A stretch of DNA of 64,000 bases from Actinobacteria bacterium UBA2272. GTDB lineage: Bacteria > Actinomycetota > Coriobacteriia > Anaerosomatales > Anaerosomataceae. A model generated the notes under the pieces. That model worked only from the letters and a program-made list of their open reading frames with translations, made no database searches and had not been told where the DNA came from. Positions 22,180 to 31,564 of this stretch are shown here, piece after piece (position 1 is the first letter of the stretch; every line of letters begins with the position of its first letter). Position numbers and translations under genes: made by a program. The stretch is taken from positions 248,001 to 312,000 of the forward strand of contig DDXA01000004.1 in NCBI GenBank assembly GCA_002347725.1. The letters run 5' to 3'.

Positions 22180-24897
22180 CTACGGCTGCCGCGGGGCCAA
22201 CTCAAGCCTTGTGTGTCCGGGGGCGACCTCGGCAAACAGCTCCGCGGTCTCCGGATGGCAGGTGAAGAACACGACCTGGCGTCCGCCGGCAAGCTCCGCA
22301 ACCGCCTCGGCGGCACCGCGTCTGCGCTCAGGATCGAAGTTGACCAAGACGTCGTCCATCAGAACCGGCAGACTGCAGCCGACGTCACCGAGCTGGGCGA
22401 TGAGGCCGAGCCTCAGCGCGAGGTAGAGCTGGTCCGCGGCGCCGCGCGACAGCTGATCGGAGGTCTTGGCCCCGGCACGCGTGTCGAACGCCTCTATGCG
22501 ACCGTTGCCGAGCGGGATGCTCAGGCCCACGTAGCGGCCGCCGGTGATCGTGGCGAAGATGCGCTCGGCGTGCTTGACCACCTCGGGCTGCCGCTCGCGC
22601 TCGTAGCGTTCCTGGGCCTCGGCCAGCAGGCGCGAGGCTACCGCGAGCACGAGATACTCGTCGGTCGCGTCCGCGATACGCTCGGCGAGACCGGCCTCGG
22701 CAAGCCGAAGCTCCCCGCCCCTGCGCTCGCGCGCGCCCTCCTCCAGCCGGCCTTCGAGCTGACTCTTGGTCTCGGCGCACTCGTCGAAGGCGGCCTCGGC
22801 CTCGGCCACCTCGCGCTCGGCCTGGGCGCGAAGCACGTGCAGGTCTTCATGTGTGCCTCGATCGACGAGATCGTGCCGCTCGAGGATCTCGCGGAGTTCG
22901 TCCCTGGCCCGGTTTGCGCGCGCCTCCTCGGTCTCGACTTGCGACTCGGTGGCCCTGAACGCTGCGGTGAGCTCCTCGATGCGTGCCCGCCCGGCACGCG
23001 CCGCGGCCAGACGCTCACCGAGACGGTTGGCGATCACGGGCACGTCGAGGTGCGTGACGTCCCCCGGCACCGGCACGAACGGCCGGGCGGCATCGGCGAG
23101 GCGCTGCGCGAACTCATCGAGCCGAGCAGCCGTACGTCGCACATCACCGGCAGCCTCCACGGCAGCCGTGGCAGCCACACGCGCCTCGGCCACGAGCGCG
23201 AGCACGCTCGCCGCGCGTGCGGGCGTGAGGGAGACGTCGAGGGCGTGCGCGGCCAGCCAGGACTCCCACAGCGTCTCGCGCGTGCCGAGCGCGTCGCGCG
23301 AGAGAGTGGCGTCGGCCTCCGCCTGTGCGAGCGCGTCGGCAGCCTCTGCGCGCGCGGCCACCGCACTGCGGGCGGTCTCGAGCGCGCGGCGCGTCCGCGA
23401 GAGATCCAGCCCGCTCGCGCCGGTGTCCAGTCCGAGGACAGCGAGGTACGGACGCTCGTCGCTCACCGGCAGAGCGGGCACGCCGGCGCGCGAGCGCAGG
23501 AGGAACCAGACGCCCGCCGCGACGAGCACGGCGCCGATACCGGCGGTCACCCACTCGCCCAGCACGATGCCCGCCACCGCAGCGGCGACTCCGGCCACGA
23601 GCATGATCGCCGCAGGGACGTCCGCGCCTCGGCCACTCGCGGAGGCGGAGCCCGAACGCAGGGACTCGACCGTGTCGAGCGCGGCCAGCCGCTCGGCGAT
23701 CACCTCCCCCGCACCGTCGGACGCTATGCCGAGCGGGTCGAGCGCGCGCGTGGCGGCCGCGCCGGCCTGCGCGTGCGCCGCGACGGCGCGCGCGACGCTC
23801 TCCTCCCGGCCCTCCAGCTGCAGACGCAGCCGCTGAAGATCGTCTCGTGCGTCCTCGGCCGCAGCAGCAAGCTCGTGCACGTCGCCGAGCGCCTCAAGCG
23901 CCTCGGCGTCCATGCCGGCCCGGGCGGCAGCGTCCGCGGCCCGGGTGGCGGCCCGGGCGGCGACCGCCTCGTCGTCGGCGAGCGCGGAGGCCGATTGGCC
24001 GAATCCGGCGGCCTCGGCAAGCACCGCATCGAGCTCTGGCGCGGCGGCCACAAGCGCATCGTCGGGGGCGATGGTCCCGATCTCATCGGCCAGACGCTTG
24101 GCCTCACGCCGCAACTCGATCAGCGCCTCCTCCTGGACCGCGATCGTCCGCATGCGCTCGTCGGCGCGCTCGGTCGCGACCGCGAGTGCGGTCGCCTTGG
24201 CGCGGGCCGTCTCTCGTACCTCGCGGGCCTCGGCGAGTGCACGGGCAAGCTCACGCACGCGCTCGCGGTCCGTCGAAAACGAGTCGGAGAGCGCGCACAG
24301 CTCACGCGACTGCGCGCGGACGCCCTTGAGCTCGAGGGCAAACGCGTTGATAGCGGGCTTGCGCCCGGTCGGCTTGAACAGCGCCTCCATCTCCGACTCG
24401 ACGGCGGCTCTCACCTGGTGCGGGCTCACCGTCAGGCCTGCGCTTGCCGCGTAGAGACGCGCGATGATGTCGTCGCTCGAGCCGCGCCCTTCCTCGATGA
24501 CCGGCATCTCGTCGAGCCCGAAGCCGAAGACCACACGGTACGCGTGCGCGCTCACGCCGCGAACGAGCGATGCGGCGAGATCGGGCCGCGCGGGGCCGGA
24601 GAGTGCGCGGACCTTCACGTCGCCGCCACGCACGCCCTCGGTGCGCTCGATGACCCAGCTCCCACTCTCGTCCTCGACGACGAGCCGCCCGACGCGCTTG
24701 CCGCCGGGCACGGCGTAGCCGGCCTCCTTCTCGCGGAGTGTCGGGAAACCGTAGAGCACGTGGCGCACGAGTGAGATGAACGTGGACTTGCCCGCCTCGT
24801 TTGGCCCGTGGACGACCGTCAGGCCGTCACCCAGCTCGCCGAGCGTGGCGTCGGCAAGCGCGCCGTACGAGACCGCCTCCGCGCGCCGGAGCCTCAT
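22180..24897 (-). CDS. YhaN/SbcC-like AAA ATPase with coiled coil
   Basis: 905 residues with an SMC/Rad50-like layout. An N-terminal Walker A lies in VVHGPNEAGKSTFISLV (residues 28-44). Long Ala/Arg/Glu-rich coiled-coil arms carry a central hydrophobic hairpin (around MLVAGVAAAVAGIVLGEWV) typical of YhaN. The C terminus holds the signature LSRGAADQLYLALRLGL and Walker B LPVLMDDVLVNFD. It probably forms a DNA end-processing complex with the metallophosphoesterase encoded immediately upstream, whose frame overlaps this start by 4 bases (ATGA). Cytoplasmic, although the central hydrophobic hairpin might contact the membrane. Confidence 0.88.
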   Translation of the reverse strand: MRLRRAEAVSYGALADATLGELGDGLTVVHGPNEAGKSTFISLVRHVLYGFPTLREKEAGYAVPGGKRVGRLVVEDESGSWVIERTEGVRGGDVKVRALSGPARPDLAASLVRGVSAHAYRVVFGFGLDEMPVIEEGRGSSDDIIARLYAASAGLTVSPHQVRAAVESEMEALFKPTGRKPAINAFALELKGVRAQSRELCALSDSFSTDRERVRELARALAEAREVRETARAKATALAVATERADERMRTIAVQEEALIELRREAKRLADEIGTIAPDDALVAAAPELDAVLAEAAGFGQSASALADDEAVAARAATRAADAAARAGMDAEALEALGDVHELAAAAEDARDDLQRLRLQLEGREESVARAVAAHAQAGAAATRALDPLGIASDGAGEVIAERLAALDTVESLRSGSASASGRGADVPAAIMLVAGVAAAVAGIVLGEWVTAGIGAVLVAAGVWFLLRSRAGVPALPVSDERPYLAVLGLDTGASGLDLSRTRRALETARSAVAARAEAADALAQAEADATLSRDALGTRETLWESWLAAHALDVSLTPARAASVLALVAEARVAATAAVEAAGDVRRTAARLDEFAQRLADAARPFVPVPGDVTHLDVPVIANRLGERLAAARAGRARIEELTAAFRATESQVETEEARANRARDELREILERHDLVDRGTHEDLHVLRAQAEREVAEAEAAFDECAETKSQLEGRLEEGARERRGGELRLAEAGLAERIADATDEYLVLAVASRLLAEAQERYERERQPEVVKHAERIFATITGGRYVGLSIPLGNGRIEAFDTRAGAKTSDQLSRGAADQLYLALRLGLIAQLGDVGCSLPVLMDDVLVNFDPERRRGAAEAVAELAGGRQVVFFTCHPETAELFAEVAPGHTRLELAPRQP

Positions 24898-26150
24898 GAC
24901 TCCTCCCCGGCCAGCAGGCGATCGAGCGCAAGGTCACGCGCGCGCTCGAGAAGCGACGCAGCGTCTGTCTGCGGAGTCTCGCGACGGTCGAGCGTGGCGG
25001 CCAAAGGCGCCGTCACCTCGTCCATCAGCGCGGCGAGTGCCGCCTCGTCGGCCGCAAGGGCGTCTGACAGACGCATGAGGTCGCCGGCGAGGTCCTCGGC
25101 ATCCCGCAGCGCATCGAGATCGATGGCGGGACGGGTGCGATCGGCGATGCGGTCCACCCACACCCACGGTTCGCGGTCGAGCGCATCGGCACGCACGTCG
25201 GCGAGCAGGTCACGCAGCGCTCCCGGACGCGCAAGCGCCCCGTGGGCCTCCGAGCGACCGGCGAGCTCGAGACGCGCGATGAGCGGGAGTTCTCCGGCAT
25301 CGTGCCCGGCTCCGGCGATGGCCGCCACGATCGCGCCGCGGAGTTCGTCTATGGTGCCGAGCGTGGAGACGTCGAGCGACAGCGCGTCCCACACGACCCG
25401 TGCGGTGGGGACGAACTCGGACGAGACCCCCGCCGGCGAGGCCGTGACCAGGCGGCATCCGCGGATCCCCGACTCGTTGGGCTGGAGGCCCTGCGTGCAC
25501 CCGGCATACACGATCGCCGGGTCCTCGGAGAGCACCTCGGGCTTGTGGATGTGCCCGAGCGCCCAGTAGTCCATCCGGGCCGCGCGTAGATCGTCCAGGC
25601 TGCACGGCGCGTACGGCTCGTGGCCGGGCCGCCCGCCGACGTTGGCGTGCAGCACGCCGATGGCGATCGTGTCGTCCCGCCCGCGCGAGAAACCGAGCGC
25701 GAGGTTCCCGGTCTCGGCAGCGGTGCGGAACGACTGGCCGTACAGTGCGCAGACCGGCGCTCCGTCGCGCTCGAAGACGACACGCTCGACCTCAGCCGAC
25801 GAGAAGACGTGCACCTCGGGCGGCAGTTCGAGGTCGAAGGAGCGCGACGACGCAGGATCGTGGTTGCCATGCGCGAGGAAGACGCGGATCCCGGCCTCGG
25901 CAAGGCGCACGCACGCGTCGCGAAAGGCGAACTCAGCCTGGAGTGACTTGCTCGCGCTGTTGTAGATGTCGCCGGCCAGAACGAGGAAGTCCACGCGCTC
26001 CTCCACGCACAGCGACACAACTGCGTCGAGCGCCTCGTACGTGGAGGCCACGAGCGCGTCTCGCACGCGCGCGTCAGTCGCGTCCACACCCTTGAACGGG
26101 GCGTCGAGGTGCAGGTCGGCGGCGTGCACGAAGCGGACGGTGTCGGTCAC
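24894..26150 (-). CDS. YhaO/SbcD-like DNA repair exonuclease (metallophosphoesterase)
   Basis: 418 residues. The calcineurin-like phosphoesterase motifs are all visible: HAADLHLDAPF (DxH), LAGDIYN (GDxxx), GNHD (GNHD), VLHAN (H) and ALGHIHKPE (GHxH). The metal site is therefore complete. The C-terminal third is Asp/Ala/Arg-rich and probably contacts the ATPase. The GTG at 26150 follows GGAGGGGCC and starts the family N terminus VRFVHAADLH. It forms a two-gene unit with the SbcC-like ATPase (ATGA overlap). Confidence 0.9.
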   Translation of the reverse strand: MTDTVRFVHAADLHLDAPFKGVDATDARVRDALVASTYEALDAVVSLCVEERVDFLVLAGDIYNSASKSLQAEFAFRDACVRLAEAGIRVFLAHGNHDPASSRSFDLELPPEVHVFSSAEVERVVFERDGAPVCALYGQSFRTAAETGNLALGFSRGRDDTIAIGVLHANVGGRPGHEPYAPCSLDDLRAARMDYWALGHIHKPEVLSEDPAIVYAGCTQGLQPNESGIRGCRLVTASPAGVSSEFVPTARVVWDALSLDVSTLGTIDELRGAIVAAIAGAGHDAGELPLIARLELAGRSEAHGALARPGALRDLLADVRADALDREPWVWVDRIADRTRPAIDLDALRDAEDLAGDLMRLSDALAADEAALAALMDEVTAPLAATLDRRETPQTDAASLLERARDLALDRLLAGEES

Positions 26151-26216
26151 GGCCCCTCCCGGAGCGTCGGCATCGTGCACAGTGTAGCGCGCGGGTCTGA
26201 CACCGGGCGAAGCCCG

Positions 26217-29200
26217 CTAGCGCTCGTAGACGACCCCGGGCGTCAGGTGACACGGGCCGATGCACGTACCACCGGCGCCGACGCGCTCGAAGTCGATCGC
26301 GTCGCGCACGAGCGCCTCGTTGTCCGGGGAGCCGTGGCTCGCGTGGCACGATGCGCAGCCGAAACCGCCGTCACGCACGTGCAGCGCGTGGAGCGCGCCC
26401 GCGTCCGCGTCCCAGAAGAAGCTCCCCGTGGCCGAGGTCGTGTCCTGCGAGGCCTCGTAGTAGACCTCGTACTTGTGGCAGTCGTAACACAGCATCGCGT
26501 CCTGGAACGGCACGGTGCCGAGGTAGGGCGACTTCAGAATCGGCGCCTCACTCGACGCGTGCGGCCCGGCGACAGCCGGCGTCGAGCCCGCCACCGCGTG
26601 GCAGTCGATGCAGTAGAGCACCGAGTCGTTATCCCAGTCACCGACGAACGTGCCGGCGTTGATGGTGGTGGCAACCGACTGCTCGACCGCGTGCACGCTG
26701 GCGTTGGTCACAGCGAAGTCTGCCGAGATGTCGGCCGAGCCCTCGAGCCCGGCGGCATCCTGGTAGGCCGAGTGGCACGCGTAGCACAGCTCGTACTCGC
26801 GTGCGATCGGCTCGGCGGGCGCGTGCGCCGCCGTGGCGCCGAACGTGCCGAGGATGCGGCCGTACGCCGCAGGCGCCGCGGCAACGGTGGACGTGGCCTC
26901 GTGCGCGTTGTGGCAGTCGGCGCACTCGACGTGGCGCACGAACGGCGCGGTCTCGGTGGAGACATGTGTGTCCGCAACCGCACCGGCCGGGTGCCGCGAG
27001 GGGCCGACGCCGCCGAGGTCGGCGATCACGAGCGCGGGTGCGGCGCCCGCGCGCTCCACGCCGCCGGCGCGAAGCGTCTGCGTGCTGGCGGGGGCAAACG
27101 CGTCGAGCGTGCCGTTGTGCTGGAAGACCTGCACGCTCGGCGCCATGGCATCGATCGGATCGCGACTCCAGAAGCCGCCGTTGCCGACGACGAGTTCGTC
27201 GCGGCCGTCGCCATCGATATCGCCTCCGGCAAGCGAGCCGGTGCTGTAGCCGAGGCCGGTGTCGTAGCGCAGCGGAGTGTCGAGTCCGCTGCCGGGAAGC
27301 TGCGTGAAGACGTTGATCGAGCTCATGAGGTCGGCGCCGCCGTTCACGGCCACCGAGACCTGCGCCCGCCCGGGCGTCGCGTCCGGCAACACCTCGTGGA
27401 CGAGCGTGGCCCACGCGCGCGCACCCGCAGCGGCATCCACCGCGTAGCTGTCCAGTTCAGCCCCGGCTGCGTTGTAGACCGTCAGGTGGTCGGTCGCCTC
27501 GTCGGCGTTGGCCACGACGATCTCCTGTCCGCCGGCTGCATCGGCATCGCCGATGCTCGGGCCGCGCACGCCGGCCTTGGCGGTGAACGTCGTCGTGACG
27601 ACGAGCGAACCGCTGGACCCGTCGATCACGTGGATCTCCGGCGCATCGGCGTCGGTGACCACGATCTCGATGAGCGGATCGGCGTCGAGGTTGCCCACGG
27701 CAAGCCCCGTGATGTCCGCGCCGAGGCCGGTCACCGTGTCGACCAGCGTGAACTCGGCGGCGAGGATGTCCCAGCGCAGCGCATAGAGCGTGCTCGAGTC
27801 GGCGTCCACGAGGATGACCTCGGGCAGGTCGTCGAGGTCGGTCAGCACGTCGGCTACGGTCACGTATTCAGCGGTCACGCCCGCGAGCGAGCCATCGATA
27901 CTGGCAAGCGCCACCGTGCCGGGGCCGAAGTACGAGGTCAGGCCCTTGAGCGGGTCCTGGATGAAGACGGTGATCTGCGCGGCGTCGGGGTCTGCCACCA
28001 CAACGTCGGCGCCCTCCTGGCCGTCGATGTCTCCGACCGCCATCGCGCCGGTGAGGTCCGCGGGCTCGTAGAGGCGCGGGCCGACGATCGTGCGTGGCAC
28101 GGTCGCGGTGGCCTCGGTGCCCCACACGGCCACGGTGCCAAACGCCGACGTGGTGGTCTCGGGCGAGAACGCCGCCACGAGCTCGAGATCGGCGGCCGCG
28201 GCGGCCGGGTACTGCAGCGAGGCAAGGTCGGTGGCCGCAGGGCCGTCGACCTCATGGCAGGTCAGGCAGAGCGCCGAACCCTCGACCTCGAGCAGCGTCG
28301 GGATCGGTGCGCCGCTGCCGTCGTCACGGCCCATCGGCGCGTGACAGACCTGGCATTCGCCCACCAGCCGCTCGGCGTCCTCGGCGGGCCACTCGCCCGG
28401 GATGGTCGTCAGCACGGAGGACGCGGCGTGAGCCGAGAGCGTGTAGCTCGTCTCGCCCGAGTACGTGCCGCGCACGTCCTCGTGACAGGTGAGGCACAGC
28501 GTCCGGTCGTTTGCGGTGATCGTTGCGGTCGCGGTGACCGAAGGGGGGGTTATCTGCGAGACGATGAGGGGGGCGATCGCCGAGCCGTGACCCACGTGGC
28601 AGATGGTGCAGCGGATCTTCGTGCCGTTGGCGGGATCGGGCAGCATCGAATAGTGCACGGTCTGCTCGTAGATCTCCACGCCATCGAAGCGGCTGTCCTC
28701 ACGGACCGTGTGGCACGTGCCGCAGTACGCCGAGTCCTGGAACACGAGGTCGCCCGCCTCTGTGCGCGAGCGGAGCAGCGACGGGTACGGCGTGTCGGTG
28801 GTGACCTTGTCGGTCCCGTGCGCGTCGTGGCAGCTGCTGCAGTACTTGACCGAGGGGCCGAAGGGGCTCGCAACCGGCGCAAGCGTGTGCACCGACGTCT
28901 CCTCGAACGACGCACCCACCGGCGTTCCGCTTCCGAGCGCGTCCACGCCGTGGCATACGTAGCACAAGGCGGTGTCGCCGGCAGCCGAGGGGACCGCGAG
29001 ACCGAGTGCCGAGCTGGTCATCTCCCAGCTCTCGGCATCCACACGGCCGAAGTCGCCGGGGGCGGTGTGCGCGCGGTGGCACATCGCGCAGGTGTCGGGG
29101 GTGGTTCCGGTGGCGACATGAGGGACCTCGGCATACGCGATCGCGGGGATAGCGAGCATGAGCGCGCACGCAAGTGCGACGCCCGAGAGTGCCTTCGTCG

Positions 29201-29225
29201 GGCTGACTCCCTTACCCCGGATCAT
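26217..29225 (-). CDS. 14-heme c-type cytochrome with an internal FG-GAP-like propeller
   Basis: About 1002 residues with an N-terminal signal peptide (cleavage after AIAYA). Eight CxxCH motifs are in the first third and five CxxCH plus one CxxxCH (CIGPCH) in the last third. Between them about 360 residues have no Cys and repeat the FG-GAP/VCBS calcium-binding pattern (VGDIDGQEGADVVVADPD, GNLDADPLIEIVVTD, GGDIDGDGRDELVVGN). The protein should lie outside the membrane and combine electron transfer with a beta-propeller, perhaps for surface contact. The ATG at 29225 is chosen because the signal peptide begins just after it. A promoter -10 lies 73 bases upstream. Confidence 0.88.
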   Translation of the reverse strand: MIRGKGVSPTKALSGVALACALMLAIPAIAYAEVPHVATGTTPDTCAMCHRAHTAPGDFGRVDAESWEMTSSALGLAVPSAAGDTALCYVCHGVDALGSGTPVGASFEETSVHTLAPVASPFGPSVKYCSSCHDAHGTDKVTTDTPYPSLLRSRTEAGDLVFQDSAYCGTCHTVREDSRFDGVEIYEQTVHYSMLPDPANGTKIRCTICHVGHGSAIAPLIVSQITPPSVTATATITANDRTLCLTCHEDVRGTYSGETSYTLSAHAASSVLTTIPGEWPAEDAERLVGECQVCHAPMGRDDGSGAPIPTLLEVEGSALCLTCHEVDGPAATDLASLQYPAAAAADLELVAAFSPETTTSAFGTVAVWGTEATATVPRTIVGPRLYEPADLTGAMAVGDIDGQEGADVVVADPDAAQITVFIQDPLKGLTSYFGPGTVALASIDGSLAGVTAEYVTVADVLTDLDDLPEVILVDADSSTLYALRWDILAAEFTLVDTVTGLGADITGLAVGNLDADPLIEIVVTDADAPEIHVIDGSSGSLVVTTTFTAKAGVRGPSIGDADAAGGQEIVVANADEATDHLTVYNAAGAELDSYAVDAAAGARAWATLVHEVLPDATPGRAQVSVAVNGGADLMSSINVFTQLPGSGLDTPLRYDTGLGYSTGSLAGGDIDGDGRDELVVGNGGFWSRDPIDAMAPSVQVFQHNGTLDAFAPASTQTLRAGGVERAGAAPALVIADLGGVGPSRHPAGAVADTHVSTETAPFVRHVECADCHNAHEATSTVAAAPAAYGRILGTFGATAAHAPAEPIAREYELCYACHSAYQDAAGLEGSADISADFAVTNASVHAVEQSVATTINAGTFVGDWDNDSVLYCIDCHAVAGSTPAVAGPHASSEAPILKSPYLGTVPFQDAMLCYDCHKYEVYYEASQDTTSATGSFFWDADAGALHALHVRDGGFGCASCHASHGSPDNEALVRDAIDFERVGAGGTCIGPCHLTPGVVYER

Positions 29226-29297
29226 GTCACCGTCCCGATGTCGAAATCGCAGCTCCGCCGGACACGCCGGTGGCGGGGCCGCAGTACCCCTCACGAC

Positions 29298-29303
29298 AGT
29301 ATA
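29298..29303 (-). promoter_or_regulatory. Candidate -10 element for the 14-heme cytochrome
   Basis: TATACT on the minus strand lies 73 bases before the ATG, just beyond the terminator hairpin of the preceding gene, giving a leader of about 66 bases. No clear -35 is seen at 16-18 bases, so an activator may be needed. Confidence 0.4.
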
Positions 29304-29357
29304 CGACGCTCACCCCCCGGATTCATCTATTTGCACAAGAATGCGGTCACAAGAACC

Positions 29358-29392
29358 AGGCCGGGCACCGCACGCTCGCAGCACCCCGGCCT
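29358..29392 (-). terminator. Terminator after the CWB2 propeller protein gene
   Basis: AGGCCGGG (29385-29392) pairs perfectly with CCCGGCCT (29358-29365), followed by GGTTCTTG on the minus strand. It begins 6 bases after the stop of the gene ending at 29398, so it probably separates that gene from the 14-heme cytochrome. Confidence 0.6.
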
Positions 29393-29397
29393 CGTGG

Positions 29398-31467
29398 TTA
29401 CTTGAGTGCGTTGCCCACGGCTGTCGCCACCGCCGTGCTCACCGCGCCCGTGCCGCCCAGGATGCGCGCCTCGGAGATCAGGTCCTTGTTGGCCGTGAGG
29501 GCAAGGCGCACGCCTTCGTACAGACTCGCCGAAGGGGTCAGCACCATGACCGAACCGGCACGGCCCTGCAGCACGCCGCCGGCAAGGGCGTCGGGGAAGT
29601 TCGCGCCGGTTGCGACGGCCACCTTGTTCCAGGAAAGGCCCGCGCTCGAGACGCCGTAGGTGGCCACGTCGAGTGCCGTGGCATAGCGGTCAGCGCCCTG
29701 AAGGCGCGTGTAGGCGCCCGGTACGCGGGTCTTGAGCGCGCTCTCCACGCTTGCGGGGACCGCGCCCGTGCCGCCTAAGATGATCACCTTGTTCACGCCC
29801 GCTGCCTTCATCGCGGTAACGAGCGCGTCATCGACACCTGTGGGCCGCACGAGGTAGATCGGCCAGCCTTTTGCGGCGGCGAGCGGGGATGCGGCAAGCG
29901 CGTCGGGGAAGTTCGCACCGGTGGCGATAAACGCCGTGCCGGAGAAGGAGCCGAGTCTCTTGACGGTCTCGGCCGCCACCTTGCGCGCGGTCTCGTAGCG
30001 GTCGGCCCCGTCGATGCGGGTCACGTTGCCCGCGCCGCCGAGGGCGGTGCCGAGCGCCGTCTGCACGCCTGAGGAGACCGCGGCCGTCCCGCCCAAGATG
30101 ATGGCCTTGCTCGCGCCGAGCTCGGAGATGGCCTGAGCCACCGTCGAGGGCAGCGCGGTCGGCTCGGTCAGCAGGATCGGGCCGTCAACGGCGCCTGCGA
30201 GCGCTGCGCCGCCGAGGGCGTCGGGCCAGTTGCGCGCCGTGGCGATCACGACCGTGCCGGCACCTGACGGGAAGGCGACCTTGGCAGCCGCGATGGCCGT
30301 CGCGATGCGGTCGGCGCCCTCGATGCGGTCGACATCGGCGGGCGTGGCAGGCGCGCTCGCGCCGGTCCACGTGATGCCGTCGGTGGTGAGGAGCACGGCG
30401 TTCGTGCCCACCGCGATGCCGGTGGTGCCGACGAGTTCCACGTCGTAGAGGTTCGCCGTGAACCCGTCGGGCGTGACGCACGCCGTCCACGTCTGGCCGC
30501 CGTTGGTGGTGCGAAGCAGCGTCCCGCCGTCACCGGCGAGCCAGCCGTTCGTGGCGCTCGTCATGTGGAGCGCACGCGGGATCCCGATGCCCGGGGGAAG
30601 ATCACCCTGAGACCAGCCGGTCCCGCCGTTGGTGGTGTAGTAGGCACGCGGGGTGCCGTCGGCGACGAGCTGGCCCGCTACGACACCAGCTGTTGTGGAG
30701 CCGAACGCGACCGCGTTCAGGGTCGCCGGATGGCCGAGGGGAGAGGTGGTCCAGGAGCCGCCGGTGTTGGTGGTGCGATACAGCGCCGGCTTGTGGTCGC
30801 CAGGCTCGTACGTGTCGCGCCCAACGGCCCAGCCGTGCGTGCCGTTCACGAAGCTCACGTCGAGAAACTCGCCCTCGCCGATGTCCACCAGCGTGCCATC
30901 ACCGAGGTCGTACTTGTACGGCTGGGCCTGGAAGAAGGCGTTCTGCCAGAAGGCGATCTGCCCCCACGTGCGCATGGCGACCGCGCCGATGTTCGTGTCG
31001 TCGAAGATGTCCGGATCCCCGCCCACGCTGATGGCGGCGTCCGTGGTGCCCGGGATGCACGCCAGCCCGTTATGGTTCTTGGCGGCGGTGAGGCCGTCCA
31101 TGTCGGCATACGGAGTGAAGTCCACGTTCGTCCACGTCACGCCGCCGTTCTCGGTCTTCGCCACCTTGCCCTGGAGGTCGACGGCCACGCCCTTGGTCGT
31201 GTTCCAGAAGTCCACGGCGCGGAAGTCGTACGCGTCGGCCACGCGGACCTGCGTCCAGTCGGAACCGCTGCTCGTCGTGCGCCAGATCGTCCCGTTGGCG
31301 GCCACAGCCACGGCGGTCGACGCGTCGATCATCGACACGGAACGCAGCGTGGCCGGCGGCGGCGCGACGGCGATGGATACCGCGCCGGCCGCGGAGCCGA
31401 TCGGCACGAGGGCCGCGACGAGGGCCACGGCGAGAACGGACGCGATGCGATGGATGCCCCTGATCAC
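29398..31467 (-). CDS. Secreted YCF48/BNR-type propeller protein with three CWB2 repeats
   Basis: 689 residues. A signal peptide (IASVLAVALVAALVPIGSAAGA) precedes a beta-propeller of about 350 residues with BNR/YCF48-like blades (TTNTGGSWTT, TTNGGQTWTACV, GWAVGRD). Three cell-wall-binding type 2 (PF04122) repeats follow, each beginning near RI.GADR.ATA and ending in ILGGTGAV-like strands. The repeats should tether the protein to a wall polymer, leaving the propeller at the surface. The GTG at 31467 follows GGGAG by 8 bases. It is a paralog of the next gene, with an 833-bp near-identical DNA block. Confidence 0.85.
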   Translation of the reverse strand: MIRGIHRIASVLAVALVAALVPIGSAAGAVSIAVAPPPATLRSVSMIDASTAVAVAANGTIWRTTSSGSDWTQVRVADAYDFRAVDFWNTTKGVAVDLQGKVAKTENGGVTWTNVDFTPYADMDGLTAAKNHNGLACIPGTTDAAISVGGDPDIFDDTNIGAVAMRTWGQIAFWQNAFFQAQPYKYDLGDGTLVDIGEGEFLDVSFVNGTHGWAVGRDTYEPGDHKPALYRTTNTGGSWTTSPLGHPATLNAVAFGSTTAGVVAGQLVADGTPRAYYTTNGGTGWSQGDLPPGIGIPRALHMTSATNGWLAGDGGTLLRTTNGGQTWTACVTPDGFTANLYDVELVGTTGIAVGTNAVLLTTDGITWTGASAPATPADVDRIEGADRIATAIAAAKVAFPSGAGTVVIATARNWPDALGGAALAGAVDGPILLTEPTALPSTVAQAISELGASKAIILGGTAAVSSGVQTALGTALGGAGNVTRIDGADRYETARKVAAETVKRLGSFSGTAFIATGANFPDALAASPLAAAKGWPIYLVRPTGVDDALVTAMKAAGVNKVIILGGTGAVPASVESALKTRVPGAYTRLQGADRYATALDVATYGVSSAGLSWNKVAVATGANFPDALAGGVLQGRAGSVMVLTPSASLYEGVRLALTANKDLISEARILGGTGAVSTAVATAVGNALK
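29486..30318. repeat. 833-bp near-identical block shared with 31653-32485
   Basis: The DNA for most of the three CWB2 repeats is almost identical, in register, to positions 31653-32485 (constant offset 2167), with only scattered substitutions such as TTCGCGCC versus TTCTCGCC. Both copies lie in genes on the minus strand. This indicates recent duplication or gene conversion between the two surface-protein genes. Confidence 0.9.
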
Positions 31468-31564
31468 TGCACTCACTCCCGATCGCGGCACCACCCGCGT
31501 GCCGGTTCCGTCGGCTCTAAGACCCATTGAATGTAGCAACTACCGCGCCGCAGCGGGCTTCAGG

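Noticed and set aside
22213..24774. An 853-codon plus-strand frame opposite the SbcC-like ATPase
   Set aside because: Shadow of a coiled-coil gene; no recognisable motif and no start region of its own.
26151..26216. Strong terminator after the 14-heme cytochrome
   Set aside because: Only a 5-bp stem with a TTC loop is seen (CGGGC-TTC-GCCCG) and no U-run; too weak to report as a feature.
26109..29405. A 1098-codon plus-strand open frame opposite the 14-heme cytochrome
   Set aside because: It is Arg/His/Gly/Ala-rich, has no domain, and is the antisense shadow of a gene with 14 heme motifs and a signal peptide; long antisense frames are expected at this GC content.
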